Positions 7,141 to 16,203 of a DNA stretch of 64,000 nucleotides are shown here, piece by piece; position 1 is the stretch's first letter; the number at the start of each line of letters is the position of its first letter. The stretch comes from DASSFG01 sp035550375. GTDB taxonomy: Bacteria; Planctomycetota; Planctomycetia; Pirellulales; JAICIG01. The position numbers and the translations under genes are program-made. The notes below the pieces were generated by a model, which saw only the letters and a program-made list of their open reading frames with translations, was not told the DNA's origin and did not search any database. The stretch lies in the NCBI GenBank assembly GCA_035550375.1, contig DASZPH010000019.1, forward strand, positions 124,001-188,000. Direction: 5' to 3'.

Positions 7141-9369
7141 ATGGACATTGGCTCACTATTTGTTGTCGTCTTGGCCCTCTCCGGACAAGTTCGGCAGCCC
7201 CCGGCCGATACGCAGCAGGCCGAGCAACAAGAGTCCGATTTCGATAGGTCAATCGAAGAGGCGGATGATGCCGCCGACCCGACCGGCGCTCCAGATCGGC
7301 CGGGAAACGCGACGGAGCCGGCGGAGCGCAAATCCGCGGCCGCAGATCGAAGAGCCGTTCGGGCCAAAGAGCCTCCGGCCGACGCCGGTGGGTCGTCTGC
7401 TGCCGGCGAGGCCGAAGACGACCTGACGCCGCTACAAGACGTGTCGTCCAAGCCGGGCACGGCCGACGCCCTGCTGCAATGGCTCGCCGAGGGGGACACG
7501 GCGCTGGAAGGTAAGCGGGTGGCGCTCGTCGACTTGCTGTCGCGGGTCTACGACCGCCCGCAGCAAGCGATCATCGTGGCGGCCTACTGGAAGCTCTCGG
7601 CGGCAGTGGCGGAATACCGAATTGCCGCCGACGAGGTGCTGCGGCTGGAGCAACTATTGCCGCCCGCCGAAGCATCGGGCAAACACGCCAGCGACCCCGT
7701 GCTGGAAGCCCACCTGGCGGCAGCCGAGGCTCGCTTGCGCGAAGCCGAGTTGGCGGCCGTGTCGCAACAATTCGCTCTGGCCGAGCAGATGCGTCTGCCG
7801 GCCAACGAGCCTTTGCCGCTGGCCAACGACCTGCCCCACGCCGGCGCCTATCGCACGTTTTTCCAGGAGCGCTATTCGCGCACGGCGCCTCCACGCAGCC
7901 ACCTCATCGACCGGACCCTTCCCCTGTTGCAGCGCTCGGTCGAGTTGCGGGCGGCGGCCGCGGTTTCGGCAGCCGACAGCGCCGAGGCCGAGGCTGAAGC
8001 GTATCACGCCGGCCAACTCGACCTGCTGGCGGCCGTCGACCGTGTCGGAGAATTGACCAGACAGCGGCGCGCTTTTGTCGCGGCCGTGCGAGACTACAAC
8101 CTCGACATTGCCGAATACGCGCTGAGCGTCGCGCCGGCCGCGCTCACCAGCGCGCAGCTTGTGGGGATGCTTATTGGCCCGCCGCGCACCGCCCCCGCGA
8201 GCAACGTTACGCAGCCCAAGCAGGTGGCCGAAGAGCCGAACGGCGTCAAGGCGGCCGGGTTTAACGCTCCAATCACGGGATCGAACGCGACGCCGACGCT
8301 CGCCCCTCCGCAACCGGGCTCGTCTGGCGGAACACGGAAAAAGCAAGGCGACCAACGCGGCGGAGCGCCGGGCGGGAGGAGGCGGCCGAGCGATCAGAAC
8401 GAAAGTAGCCAGACAAGACCGACGATCAAGAGTATCTCGCCTGGCGCCACAAGCCGCGGCGAGACCATCGCACGACGCCACGTGGCCGGCAAGCCGCCTG
8501 AGGGAACAGGACGATACGACGCGGTTGCCGACGACGACAGCGGGCTCACGATGGATGCAAGGGCCTCGGCTCCGGTTGACCAGGGACTGTACGGCGCCTT
8601 GGCAGGCCTCTCACCGCTCAAAAGGGCCCAAGAATTGTCGGCCACGCTTCACTGGGACCGTCAGGTGACGGCCGAGCAGGGTACACCGACGAGCCTGGCA
8701 GACGCCCTGGCCGCTGCCGCCGGCCCCAACAAGCGGGCCTTGGTCCAGGCGTATTGGGGTGGGCGCGAGCAGATAGCGGCGGCGCAGGTCGTCGCCCAGG
8801 AAGCAGATCTCCTCAAGTCGCTGCAAGCGGCGGCGCTGTCACTGCACGACCAGCCGGGCGGGGCCGAGGCGATGCTGCGGTTGAGGACCGCCCAGCTTTC
8901 GGCCGACGCCGCGGAGCAGGAGGCAGCCATCGGCGTCCTCAGCGGCCAGTTTGATCTGGCCCAGCTCATGCGCCGGCCGCCCACCGGTCCTTGGCCCTGG
9001 CCGGTCACCCCGCCGCACGCCGGCGGCTATCGGCTCAAGCTCGACGAGCAGTCGAGCGCCGTCCAGCAAGTCTCCTTGGTGCGGCAGGTGAGCAAGGCAA
9101 TCCCTGCGCGCCAGGAGATTCTGCAACGACATGCCGACGCCGTGGTTGCCGCCGACGCGGCGCGCGTCGAGTTTGCGCTTGGCTTTGAACAGGGCACCCG
9201 CCGCCTGTCGGACGCTTTGGCCGCCGTGCGCGAACTGTCGAACGAGACACTCGCGTTCCTCGACGCCCAGACGCAATACAATGTCCAGTTCGCCGACTAC
9301 GTGATGGCCGTCGCGCCGCCGGGAACCCCCGACGCTACCCTTGCCGGGGTGCTCGTGGTGAGCCGATGA
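7141..9369 (+). CDS. Exported protein with two tandem TolC-like helical domains
   Basis: 742 residues. A hydrophobic start (IGSLFVVVLALSG) is followed by a low-complexity segment, then two homologous halves joined by a disordered Gly/Arg/Pro-rich linker (residues about 350-480). Half one (about 110-345) contains VAAYWKLSAAVAEYRIAADEVLRLE, DLPHAGAYRT and NLDIAEYALSVAP. Half two (about 500-740) contains VQAYWGGREQIAAAQVV, TPPHAGGYRL and NVQFADYVMAVAP. The order of a long coiled helix, a PHAGxY loop and a closing helix with Y-N-x-x-I/F-A-E/D-Y resembles outer-membrane efflux (TolC) helical hairpins, but no beta-barrel segment is clear. Function unknown; an envelope role is inferred. Confidence 0.75.
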   Translation: MDIGSLFVVVLALSGQVRQPPADTQQAEQQESDFDRSIEEADDAADPTGAPDRPGNATEPAERKSAAADRRAVRAKEPPADAGGSSAAGEAEDDLTPLQDVSSKPGTADALLQWLAEGDTALEGKRVALVDLLSRVYDRPQQAIIVAAYWKLSAAVAEYRIAADEVLRLEQLLPPAEASGKHASDPVLEAHLAAAEARLREAELAAVSQQFALAEQMRLPANEPLPLANDLPHAGAYRTFFQERYSRTAPPRSHLIDRTLPLLQRSVELRAAAAVSAADSAEAEAEAYHAGQLDLLAAVDRVGELTRQRRAFVAAVRDYNLDIAEYALSVAPAALTSAQLVGMLIGPPRTAPASNVTQPKQVAEEPNGVKAAGFNAPITGSNATPTLAPPQPGSSGGTRKKQGDQRGGAPGGRRRPSDQNESSQTRPTIKSISPGATSRGETIARRHVAGKPPEGTGRYDAVADDDSGLTMDARASAPVDQGLYGALAGLSPLKRAQELSATLHWDRQVTAEQGTPTSLADALAAAAGPNKRALVQAYWGGREQIAAAQVVAQEADLLKSLQAAALSLHDQPGGAEAMLRLRTAQLSADAAEQEAAIGVLSGQFDLAQLMRRPPTGPWPWPVTPPHAGGYRLKLDEQSSAVQQVSLVRQVSKAIPARQEILQRHADAVVAADAARVEFALGFEQGTRRLSDALAAVRELSNETLAFLDAQTQYNVQFADYVMAVAPPGTPDATLAGVLVVSR

Positions 9370-9408
9370 GGTAGAATTGCCTCACCCGTCAGGTCCCGCA
9401 TTCTACCA
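9370..9408 (+). promoter_or_regulatory. Short inverted repeat before the dus gene
   Basis: GGTAGAAT (9370-9377) and ATTCTACC (9401-9408) can pair around a 23-base loop in the 50-base gap between two same-strand genes. It could be a weak terminator or an mRNA leader structure; there is no T-run. Confidence 0.3.
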
Positions 9409-9419
9409 GCGCGCAAAGC

Positions 9420-10502
9420 ATGCTCGATTCGCCCGCCGAGCGCAAATCTCCGTTGAAGATTGGTTCCGTCATCGTCGATCCGCCCATCCTGCAGGCGCCG
9501 ATGGCCGGCTTCACCAACTATGCCTACCGGCAGATCGTGCGGCAATTCGGCGGGGCGGGGCTCCAAGCTACGGAAATGGTCAGTGCCAAAGGCTTTCTGG
9601 CCCAGGGGGAGCGGCGCCAGGAACTGCCCGACCGGCTGTGGGGCGTGAAAGAAGAGCCGCGGCCGCTAGCCGTGCAGATCTGGGACAACGACCCTGGCAT
9701 TCTGGCTGAAGTCGGCGCCGTGCTGGCTCACGAGTTTGGCGTGAGCGTCGTCGACATCAATTTCGGTTGCCCGGTGAAGCAGGTCACCGTCGATGCCCAC
9801 AGCGGCTCCTACCTGTTGCGGTTTCCCGATCGCGTGGGCCGGATTGTTGAGCGGGTGGTGGCCGCCTGCGCGCCGACCCCCGTGACGGCCAAGATTCGTC
9901 TGGGTTGTTCGCGCGACAACGTCACGGCGCCCGAAATCGCCCAGACGGTCGAAGGGGCCGGCGGCTCAGCGCTCACCGTCCACGGCCGCACGGCGAAGGA
10001 TTTCTTTCAGGGCTCCGCCGACTGGGATCAGATCTCGGCGCTCAAAGATCACCTGAAGCGCATCCCGTTGATCGGAAACGGCGATCTCGACAGCCCGCAG
10101 AAGGTGGTGGCCGCTTTGAGGCGCTACCGCGTCGACGGCGTCATGATCGCCAGGGCGGCGCTGGCCAAGCCCTGGTTGTTTCGTCAAGCGGCGGCGGCGC
10201 TGGCGGGCGAGCCGATCCCGCCCGATCTCACCCTGGAGCAAGAGCGGTGCCTGATGCTGCACCACTACGACCTCGTGGCGCAGCGTTTTGGGCCCGACAA
10301 GGGAACCATACTCATGCGCAAGTTCGCCTGCTGCTACGCTCAGGGTCGGGCGGGAGCGCGTGCCTTCCGCACCCACGCGGCCCGCGTGAGTACGCCTGCC
10401 GAATTCCACTATGTGGTCGAACGCTATTTTCCACGAGGCGACTCGTCGGCCGAAGACGGCGAAAGGGCTGGGGCGTGCGCCGGTCTCGCGGAGTCGATCT
10501 GA
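9420..10502 (+). CDS. dus: tRNA-dihydrouridine synthase
   Basis: 360 residues with the FMN-binding TIM-barrel pattern of the Dus family. Seen: PMAGFTNYAYRQIVRQFGG near the N-terminus, VVDINFGCPVKQV with the catalytic Cys, LTVHGRTAKDFFQGSADWD, IGNGDL, and GVMIARAALAKPWLF for phosphate binding. It reduces uridines in the D-loop of tRNA. The motifs look DusB-like, but the subfamily is not certain. The ATG at 9420 lies 50 bases after the preceding gene. Confidence 0.92.
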   Translation: MLDSPAERKSPLKIGSVIVDPPILQAPMAGFTNYAYRQIVRQFGGAGLQATEMVSAKGFLAQGERRQELPDRLWGVKEEPRPLAVQIWDNDPGILAEVGAVLAHEFGVSVVDINFGCPVKQVTVDAHSGSYLLRFPDRVGRIVERVVAACAPTPVTAKIRLGCSRDNVTAPEIAQTVEGAGGSALTVHGRTAKDFFQGSADWDQISALKDHLKRIPLIGNGDLDSPQKVVAALRRYRVDGVMIARAALAKPWLFRQAAAALAGEPIPPDLTLEQERCLMLHHYDLVAQRFGPDKGTILMRKFACCYAQGRAGARAFRTHAARVSTPAEFHYVVERYFPRGDSSAEDGERAGACAGLAESI

Positions 10503-10537
10503 GAGCGTAGCCTGGGCAAGCGAACCCGATCGTACCT

Positions 10538-10975
10538 CTAAAACCCGCGGGGCGGTTTGGGCATGGCCGATTTGCGGCGCACGTGGGTGACGAGCAGATA
10601 GTTCGAGCCTTGGTATTCGGTCAGTGTCCCCGTGACGAACCATTCGATCACCTCCGGACTGGCGGCAACCGCTTTCGCCACCCGTTGGAGATTGAGGTTC
10701 TCCAGCCCGATGTACGTGGTGCCGTCGGAGGCGTTGAACGCCACTCGATTCCCGGACAGAGTAAACCGTCCCGGCTCGTCGCGTAGCGGGGTCCCTTCCC
10801 GGCGGACCTGAAGCCTGGCGTCGCCGGGACTTGTGGCGGCCGGCATGTCGGTGGGCGTCGCCCGCGCGGCGTCTCCGGCCAGCACCCAGCTTCGCCATTG
10901 GGCGGCCAGCGCGGCCAGGCCGAACAGGACGCACAACGGAACAAACAAACCGTGTACCGGTCTATGCGTGCTCAT
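10538..10975 (-). CDS. Small membrane-anchored or exported hypothetical protein
   Basis: 145 residues. Residues 8-28 (HGLFVPLCVLFGLAALAAQW) form a signal anchor. The C-terminal half (FVTGTLTEYQGSNYLLVTHVRRK) looks like a small beta domain of the kind seen at the end of many planctomycete exported proteins ('V-T-E-Y-x-G-x-N-Y-L-L'). It starts eight bases after the stop of the membrane gene at 10984-11274, so the two form a bicistronic unit. Function unknown. Confidence 0.72.
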   Translation of the reverse strand: MSTHRPVHGLFVPLCVLFGLAALAAQWRSWVLAGDAARATPTDMPAATSPGDARLQVRREGTPLRDEPGRFTLSGNRVAFNASDGTTYIGLENLNLQRVAKAVAASPEVIEWFVTGTLTEYQGSNYLLVTHVRRKSAMPKPPRGF

Positions 10976-10983
10976 CGCAGTCG

Positions 10984-11274
10984 CTAATGGTCCCCGCCGG
11001 GCCCTTTCATCGCCAAGGCGTGCAGGATCAAGACGGAACCGATCGACATCAGCGCCCAGCCGAGCGATTCGGGCGGTTTGATCACCTTCCGCGACGGCGC
11101 GGTAACCGCTTGAAAAATCGGGCGGATATTCGTCGCGCTGAGCGGTTCCGAGCGGGAATTGAGTAGGCGCGTGCTTTCTTCGTTGAGCACGTAGGAATCA
11201 ACCATGCGGAGCTGAATGCCCAACAGGAGCAGGACCACGCCTGCCATGAAATAGTGGTTGCGATTCAGTTCCAT
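10984..11274 (-). CDS. Small two-helix membrane protein
   Basis: 96 residues from the ATG at 11274. A longer frame reaches 11397, but its first 41 residues are low-complexity Pro/Ser/Arg and the hydrophobic helix begins just after the internal Met (MELNRNHYFMAGVVLLLLGIQ). A second helix (LGWALMSIGSVLILHALA) lies near the C-terminus, leaving about 40 residues between the helices on one side of the membrane. First gene of a pair with 10538-10975. No family recognised. Confidence 0.68.
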   Translation of the reverse strand: MELNRNHYFMAGVVLLLLGIQLRMVDSYVLNEESTRLLNSRSEPLSATNIRPIFQAVTAPSRKVIKPPESLGWALMSIGSVLILHALAMKGPGGDH

Positions 11275-11512
11275 CCGCGCACCTGCTGCGCCTTCCGGGC
11301 TTGCCGCCTGGCCCGGCGAGCTGCCGGGCTGTGTCGTTGGCGGGGCTGTCTCTCTGTGTCGGTTATCGAACCGGGTCGGGGAGCCACTCCAGACCACCGG
11401 CTCGGATAACGATTATGTCCGTCGAATAGAGCCTGCAGGGCGGGTTGCGACAGAAATACCGTCTACCTTGACCGGGCGCAGAACGGTATCCTACCGTTTT
11501 CGCGGGACGTTC

Positions 11513-11541
11513 TTCTGGAAATGGCCCTTCTGGAAATGGCC
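11513..11541 (+). repeat. 15-base tandem duplication across the start codon
   Basis: TTCTGGAAATGGCCC (11513-11527) is repeated at 11528-11541 with only the last base changed. It places two in-frame ATG codons, each behind the same TTCTGGAA, at 11521 and 11536. Confidence 0.85.
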
Positions 11542-13167
11542 GTGCAAGAGCAACCGAATCTGATCTTGCCGCGCGCGATGTTGCGTGCCTGCCGCAAGAG
11601 TTTGCGCCGCTCCAAAGTCGCCGACACCAGCGGTCAAGAGATGACCGGTGGCTCGCTTCTGATGCGCACGCTCATCTTCCGGCGGCTGCTGCTGCGGGAA
11701 GTGCTTAAGCCGGATGAGACACACGTCGGCCTGATCCTGCCTCCTTCGGCCGGCGGCGTGCTGGCCAACGCGGCCGTGACGCTTGCCGGTCGTGTGAGCG
11801 TCAATCTCAACTACACGGTTTCCTCCGACGTGATGAATTCGTGCATCCGGCAAGCCGGAATTCGCCACGTGCTGACCAGCCGACGAGTGATGGAAAGGCT
11901 CCACTACGACCTGCCGGCGGAGCCCGTCTATTTGGAAGAGCTGCGCAATAAGGTCTCGCTCGCCGACAAAATCTCGGCGGCGGCCGCGACGTACTGCCTG
12001 CCCGTCGCACTGCTGGACCGCCTCTTGGGCCTGACGCGCGTCAGGCCGGACGACGTGCTGACCGTGATCTTCACCTCCGGTTCGACCGGCGAACCCAAGG
12101 GGGTGATGCTAAGCCACGCGAACGTTGGGGCGAACATCGACGCCTTCGACAAATTGGTCCGCCTTTCGGATAACGACGTCCTGGCCGGCGTCCTCCCTTT
12201 CTTCCATTCCTTCGGCTATACCACCACGCTCTGGACGGCGTTGACGCTTCCGCCCAAGGGCGTGTACCACTACGACCCGCGAGACGCCCGCCACGTGGGC
12301 GAAATGTGCGGCAAGCATCGGGCCACGATCCTCATTGCCACCCCCACTTTCCTGCGGTTCTACATCAGGCGGTGTCAGCCAGAAGATTTTGCAGCGCTCG
12401 ACGTCGTCCTGGCCGGCGCGGAAAAGTTGCCGAAGGAACTATGTGACGCCTTTGAGCAGAAGTTCGGCGTGCGCCCCGTGGAAGGCTACGGAACCACGGA
12501 GGCGGCGCCGGTGATCGCCGTCAACGTTCCGGCCAGCCGTGCCGCCCAAAAAACGCAGGTCATGCTGCGCGAGGGAACGGTGGGCCGCCCGCTGCCCGGC
12601 GTTGAGGCCAAGATCGTCAATTCTGAGACCGCGAAAGAACTCGGCGTCAACCAGCCGGGAATGCTCTGGGTCAAGGGACCTAACGTCATGGCCGGGTACC
12701 TGGGGCAGCCGGAGAAGACGGCGGAGGTGATTCGCGACGGCTGGTACAAAACGGGCGACATTGCAGCCATCGACGAAGACGGTTTCATCCGCATCACCGG
12801 CCGCGAAAGCCGTTTCTCAAAACTCGGCGGCGAGATGGTGCCGCACTTGAAGATCGAGGAAACGATCCAGCAAATCATCGGCGCGGGAGAAGACGAGGTC
12901 AAGGTTGCCGTAACGGCTGTCCCCGACGAACGTAAAGGCGAACGTCTGGTGGTGCTGCACGTTCCCTTGCAACAGACCCCCGATGAGATCTGCAAGGGTC
13001 TCTCCCAGGCCGGACTGCCAAATCTGTGGATTCCCTCGCCCGACAGTTTTTGCCAGGTCGACGAGATCCCCGTGCTCGGCACCGGCAAGCTCGACCTGAA
13101 GGGGGTGCAGACCCTGGCGAAAGAGAAATTCGCCAAGAGCAGAGGCGAGCAGGGAACGGCCGCATGA
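11521..13167 (+). CDS. Aas-type acyl-ACP synthetase (AMP-forming), lacking the acyltransferase domain
   Basis: 548 residues of the ANL adenylate-forming superfamily. Seen: TVIFTSGSTGEPKGVMLSHAN (P-loop), VEGYGTTEAAPVIAVN, GWYKTGDIAAIDEDGFIRITGR, and the C-terminal LGTGKLDLKGV with the catalytic Lys. The opening (LPRAMLRACRKSL..KVADTSG) matches the junction region of Aas, where the synthetase normally follows a PlsC acyltransferase and often an MFS transporter; no such domains precede it here. The likely reaction is ATP-dependent ligation of free fatty acid to ACP for phospholipid repair. Two ATGs in a duplicated leader (11521, 11536) compete for initiation. The stop overlaps the next gene. 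Confidence 0.87.
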   Translation: MALLEMAVQEQPNLILPRAMLRACRKSLRRSKVADTSGQEMTGGSLLMRTLIFRRLLLREVLKPDETHVGLILPPSAGGVLANAAVTLAGRVSVNLNYTVSSDVMNSCIRQAGIRHVLTSRRVMERLHYDLPAEPVYLEELRNKVSLADKISAAAATYCLPVALLDRLLGLTRVRPDDVLTVIFTSGSTGEPKGVMLSHANVGANIDAFDKLVRLSDNDVLAGVLPFFHSFGYTTTLWTALTLPPKGVYHYDPRDARHVGEMCGKHRATILIATPTFLRFYIRRCQPEDFAALDVVLAGAEKLPKELCDAFEQKFGVRPVEGYGTTEAAPVIAVNVPASRAAQKTQVMLREGTVGRPLPGVEAKIVNSETAKELGVNQPGMLWVKGPNVMAGYLGQPEKTAEVIRDGWYKTGDIAAIDEDGFIRITGRESRFSKLGGEMVPHLKIEETIQQIIGAGEDEVKVAVTAVPDERKGERLVVLHVPLQQTPDEICKGLSQAGLPNLWIPSPDSFCQVDEIPVLGTGKLDLKGVQTLAKEKFAKSRGEQGTAA

Positions 13168-14666
13168 CCGCTCAGCGTCTCGGCGTTCGATGGCTCTTCG
13201 TCGTACTCCTCGCGCTGCCCTGCCTTGGGATACCCTGCCTTGCGGACGCGAGCCAGTCGGCAAAGGTTTTTGTCGTCCTCTGGTTCGACACGGAAGACTA
13301 TCTTTTGCCGGCCAGCGACGACGCGGCGCTGCGGCTGGCCGAATTTCTCAGTGGCGAAGGGATCCGGGCGACCTTCAAGGTGGTGGGAGAAAAGGCCCGC
13401 ACGCTGAAGCGGCGCAAACGGTACGATGTGGTCGAGGCGCTCAAGAAACACGAGATCGGCTACCACTCGAACTGGCACAGCGTGCAGCCGAGCCCGGCCA
13501 TGTATCTGTCGGACTTAGGTTGGGACGACGGCGTGGCGGAGTTTGAGCGGCGCGAGCGACCCGGCCGTGACGACGTGGAGAAGATCTTCGGACAGGCTCC
13601 CACCTGCTACGGGCAGCCGGGAAGCTCCTGGGCACCGCAGTCGTTTGGCGCCATGCGGCGCTGGCAGATGCCGGTCTACCTCGACGCCGGCAGCCACCTG
13701 GGGCTCGACGGCAAGCCGCACTACTATTGCGGCATTCTCACGCTTTACAAACTGACACATACCTTGCGCACCGGCCTGGCGGGCGATAACGACCTGCGCG
13801 AAGCGGAAGATCGGTTCCGGAGCGCGCGGGACGCCTTGCGAGCCGAGGGGGGCGGCATCGTGAGCATCTTCTATCATCCGTGCGAGTTCGTGCACAAGGA
13901 ATTCTGGGACGGCGTAAACTTCCGCGCCGGTGCCAATCCTCCGCCGGAGAAATGGAAACAGCCTCCCCAGAAGACCGCCGCGGAGTCAGCTACCGCCTGG
14001 CGAACGTTCGAGGCGTATATCCGCTTTATCCGCGGTTTCGACGAGGTGCGATTCGTTACCGCGTCCGAAGCAGCTCAGCTTTACCGCGACCGGGCCCGCG
14101 GCCGTCCATTCACGGCCGACGAAATCAAGGCCGTCGCCGCACGCGTGACGAGCGAAGTCACCTTCCAGCGACACGACGATTTTGCGTTGGCGGCGAGCGA
14201 GACGTTCGTCTTGCTGAACCAGTTTGTCGCCGCCGGCGGCAAGACAGAAAGTGAACCGATCACGCTCAATCTCGCACCGTTCGGCCCTGCCGAGCCTCGG
14301 CCTCCGCTTGTCGGCGAGCAGACGGTCGACTGGTCGCAATTCGTGCGGACCGCCAGCGACGTCACCGCCTTTGTGCGGCAGCACAACCGGGTGCCGAGCA
14401 CCGTCTGGCTGGGAAGCGCGCCCGTACCCCCGGACAGCTACCTGGTCGCGCTGGCGGAGGCGGCGACCGCGATAACCAGGGCGGGAAAGCCGCCCGAATC
14501 CGTCACACTCAGGCCCGCCAGGTTAGCCGCGGCGGCGTACGTCTCCGACGACCGTGCCGAGCTCTGGAGCTGGGTGATTTTTCCGCCCGGCTTTCGGGCG
14601 CCGGCCATGATGGAGCTCGCCAGGCGTCAAGCCTGGACCATCAAGCCGGCGATACTGGCGGAATAA
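13164..14666 (+). CDS. Exported polysaccharide deacetylase-like protein
   Basis: 500 residues from an ATG that overlaps the preceding stop (ATGA at 13164-13167), implying translational coupling to the acyl-ACP synthetase. The N-terminus is a signal peptide (WLFVVLLALPCLGIPCLADA). The NodB-like region has FVVLWFDTEDYLLP (metal-binding Asp), AEFLSGEGIRATFKVVGEKA and HEIGYHSNWHS (His motif), then YGQPGSSWAPQSF. The classical TFDDG motif is modified to FDTED, as in distant carbohydrate esterase 4 relatives. After about residue 300 the protein has a domain I do not recognise. Likely acts on an envelope or extracellular glycan; substrate unknown. Confidence 0.8.
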   Translation: MTAQRLGVRWLFVVLLALPCLGIPCLADASQSAKVFVVLWFDTEDYLLPASDDAALRLAEFLSGEGIRATFKVVGEKARTLKRRKRYDVVEALKKHEIGYHSNWHSVQPSPAMYLSDLGWDDGVAEFERRERPGRDDVEKIFGQAPTCYGQPGSSWAPQSFGAMRRWQMPVYLDAGSHLGLDGKPHYYCGILTLYKLTHTLRTGLAGDNDLREAEDRFRSARDALRAEGGGIVSIFYHPCEFVHKEFWDGVNFRAGANPPPEKWKQPPQKTAAESATAWRTFEAYIRFIRGFDEVRFVTASEAAQLYRDRARGRPFTADEIKAVAARVTSEVTFQRHDDFALAASETFVLLNQFVAAGGKTESEPITLNLAPFGPAEPRPPLVGEQTVDWSQFVRTASDVTAFVRQHNRVPSTVWLGSAPVPPDSYLVALAEAATAITRAGKPPESVTLRPARLAAAAYVSDDRAELWSWVIFPPGFRAPAMMELARRQAWTIKPAILAE

Positions 14667-14692
14667 CTGTATCCCATTGATCTGGGATACAG
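14667..14692. terminator. Bidirectional hairpin between convergent genes
   Basis: CTGTATCCCA (14667-14676) pairs perfectly with TGGGATACAG (14683-14692) around TTGATC. It starts immediately after the stop at 14666 and ends six bases before the end of the opposing gene (14698). There is no T-run, but the position between convergent ends suits a shared terminator. Confidence 0.6.
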
Positions 14693-14697
14693 CGGGC

Positions 14698-16203
14698 CTA
14701 TTCCTTTTTGTCAAGGTTCCGGGCCAGCTCGTCGTCGTTCACCTTGCAATCGACGCCCTCAGGCGGAACGTCGAGTTTGGCCACCCAGAACAGGGCGTTC
14801 AAGACGAGCTTACGGAAATCGTGGTTGCCCCAGTTGCGGTGAAAATGCCCGCCCGTGAAGCCAAAGCCGCGACCGCCGTCCGGGCGCTCGGTCGTCCAAG
14901 CCACGATTTCGGCACGCCCTTGAAAGGCCTTTGAGGCATCGTTGCGGCGGACATCGTCCGGGGGCGTCGCCACGAGGATAGGGTTCACCGCGCCCTCACG
15001 AAAACGGATGTTGAAATACCATTCGTCGTTGATTTTGAACGGTTTCACCCCGCGCGTGATGGCATGCTGCGGAATCTCCTTGAAATCAGCGTCCCAATGT
15101 GGGTTGATCGAAAAGCCCGTCTCATAGTATCCGCCGATCCAGGCCAGCAATTCTGGGCCGCCCCGCTCTTTGGGCACTTCAACCGCGTAGTGGGCGCAGG
15201 CCAAGCCAACCCCCTGGTGCATGAGTTCTCCCATCCGCCGCAAATGGTCGGGCTGAATCAGCGGATGCCCGCCGCCGCCGTCCATGTAGAGCAACACGGC
15301 GTCGGCGTTGTCGAAAGCGGTCGGGTCGGCCGGCCAGCCGTTGTGATACTCGCCTGGCACGACGTGTTGCGGCCACTGATCGAGGCAATGTCGCAGGATC
15401 GTCACGCCGGCGTTGAACTCGTGTTCTCCTTTGCCGTGACTGGGGCGGCCGGCCACGAGCACGATCTTCTTGCGGTTGCCGTCCAGTTTGAGCCGTTTGA
15501 GGCGGATGTTCTTGAACTGCACCGTCATCGGCGGGCCAGCGTGAAGCTGCAAGGCCAGGATGCCCGACATTTTTCGCTTCTCGGCGTCGTCGTCGACGAC
15601 GTCAACCATCTGCTTGCCGTTGATGAAATGCTGCAGATGCTTCCCTTGGGCGATAATCGTGTAATCGTTCCAATCTTCCTTCTTAATCGCCTTTTGTAGT
15701 TCGGCCGCATCGCCGAGCGAGCCGGTTGCCTGGGGTTGGTGGTTGCTGCCGATCGTCGTTTTCTGACCGCGCTGGGCGAGGATCCCGCGGCCCCTTTCCT
15801 CGTACAGGATGCCGGAGAAACTGTCGCCAGCTTCGATGTCGCCCTGATAGCCGCCGACCACGTGGTTGCCGATGTCGGCGCTGCGGTATTGAATGCCCGA
15901 GTTGTGGCCGACGATGCGGTAGGAAAGCCGCAGCTCGAAATCGTCGAGTTCGCCTTGCCGCCAGATGATAAACGTGTTGCCGTTCGTCGGGTTTTCAGGG
16001 GTGGTGCGGCCAGTGATCGCGCCATCCTGGACCGACCAGAACTTCGGTTCGCCGTCCCAGCCGTCAAGGTTCTCACCGTTGAAGATCGGCTTGAACCCTG
16101 CTTCGTCGTCGGCCGCGGCCGAGTGCTGCGCGTCGGTCGCGATCATGAGCAGGACGAGAGCGAGCGAACGGACGAGGCCGTCAGGGCGAAGATGCTTGGT
16201 CAT
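14698..16203 (-). CDS. Exported DUF1080 (3-keto-glycoside hydrolase type) fused to a ThuA-like domain
   Basis: 501 residues from the ATG at 16203, the Met just before the signal peptide (LVRSLALVLLMIATDAQHSAAA). Residues about 35-230 are DUF1080/3-keto-disaccharide hydrolase-like: FKPIFNGENLDGWDGEPKFWSVQDGAITG, FELRLSYRI..NSGIQYRS, DWNDYTIIAQG..HFINGKQMVDV. From about 240 a ThuA/trehalose-utilisation-like class I amidotransferase fold follows: KIVLVAGRPSHGKGEHEFNAG, YMDGGGGHPLI, GVGLACAHYAVEV, GFGFTGGHFHRNW. Both families are typical of planctomycete glycan catabolism and are usually exported; here they are one polypeptide. Convergent with the deacetylase gene. Confidence 0.88.
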   Translation of the reverse strand: MTKHLRPDGLVRSLALVLLMIATDAQHSAAADDEAGFKPIFNGENLDGWDGEPKFWSVQDGAITGRTTPENPTNGNTFIIWRQGELDDFELRLSYRIVGHNSGIQYRSADIGNHVVGGYQGDIEAGDSFSGILYEERGRGILAQRGQKTTIGSNHQPQATGSLGDAAELQKAIKKEDWNDYTIIAQGKHLQHFINGKQMVDVVDDDAEKRKMSGILALQLHAGPPMTVQFKNIRLKRLKLDGNRKKIVLVAGRPSHGKGEHEFNAGVTILRHCLDQWPQHVVPGEYHNGWPADPTAFDNADAVLLYMDGGGGHPLIQPDHLRRMGELMHQGVGLACAHYAVEVPKERGGPELLAWIGGYYETGFSINPHWDADFKEIPQHAITRGVKPFKINDEWYFNIRFREGAVNPILVATPPDDVRRNDASKAFQGRAEIVAWTTERPDGGRGFGFTGGHFHRNWGNHDFRKLVLNALFWVAKLDVPPEGVDCKVNDDELARNLDKKE

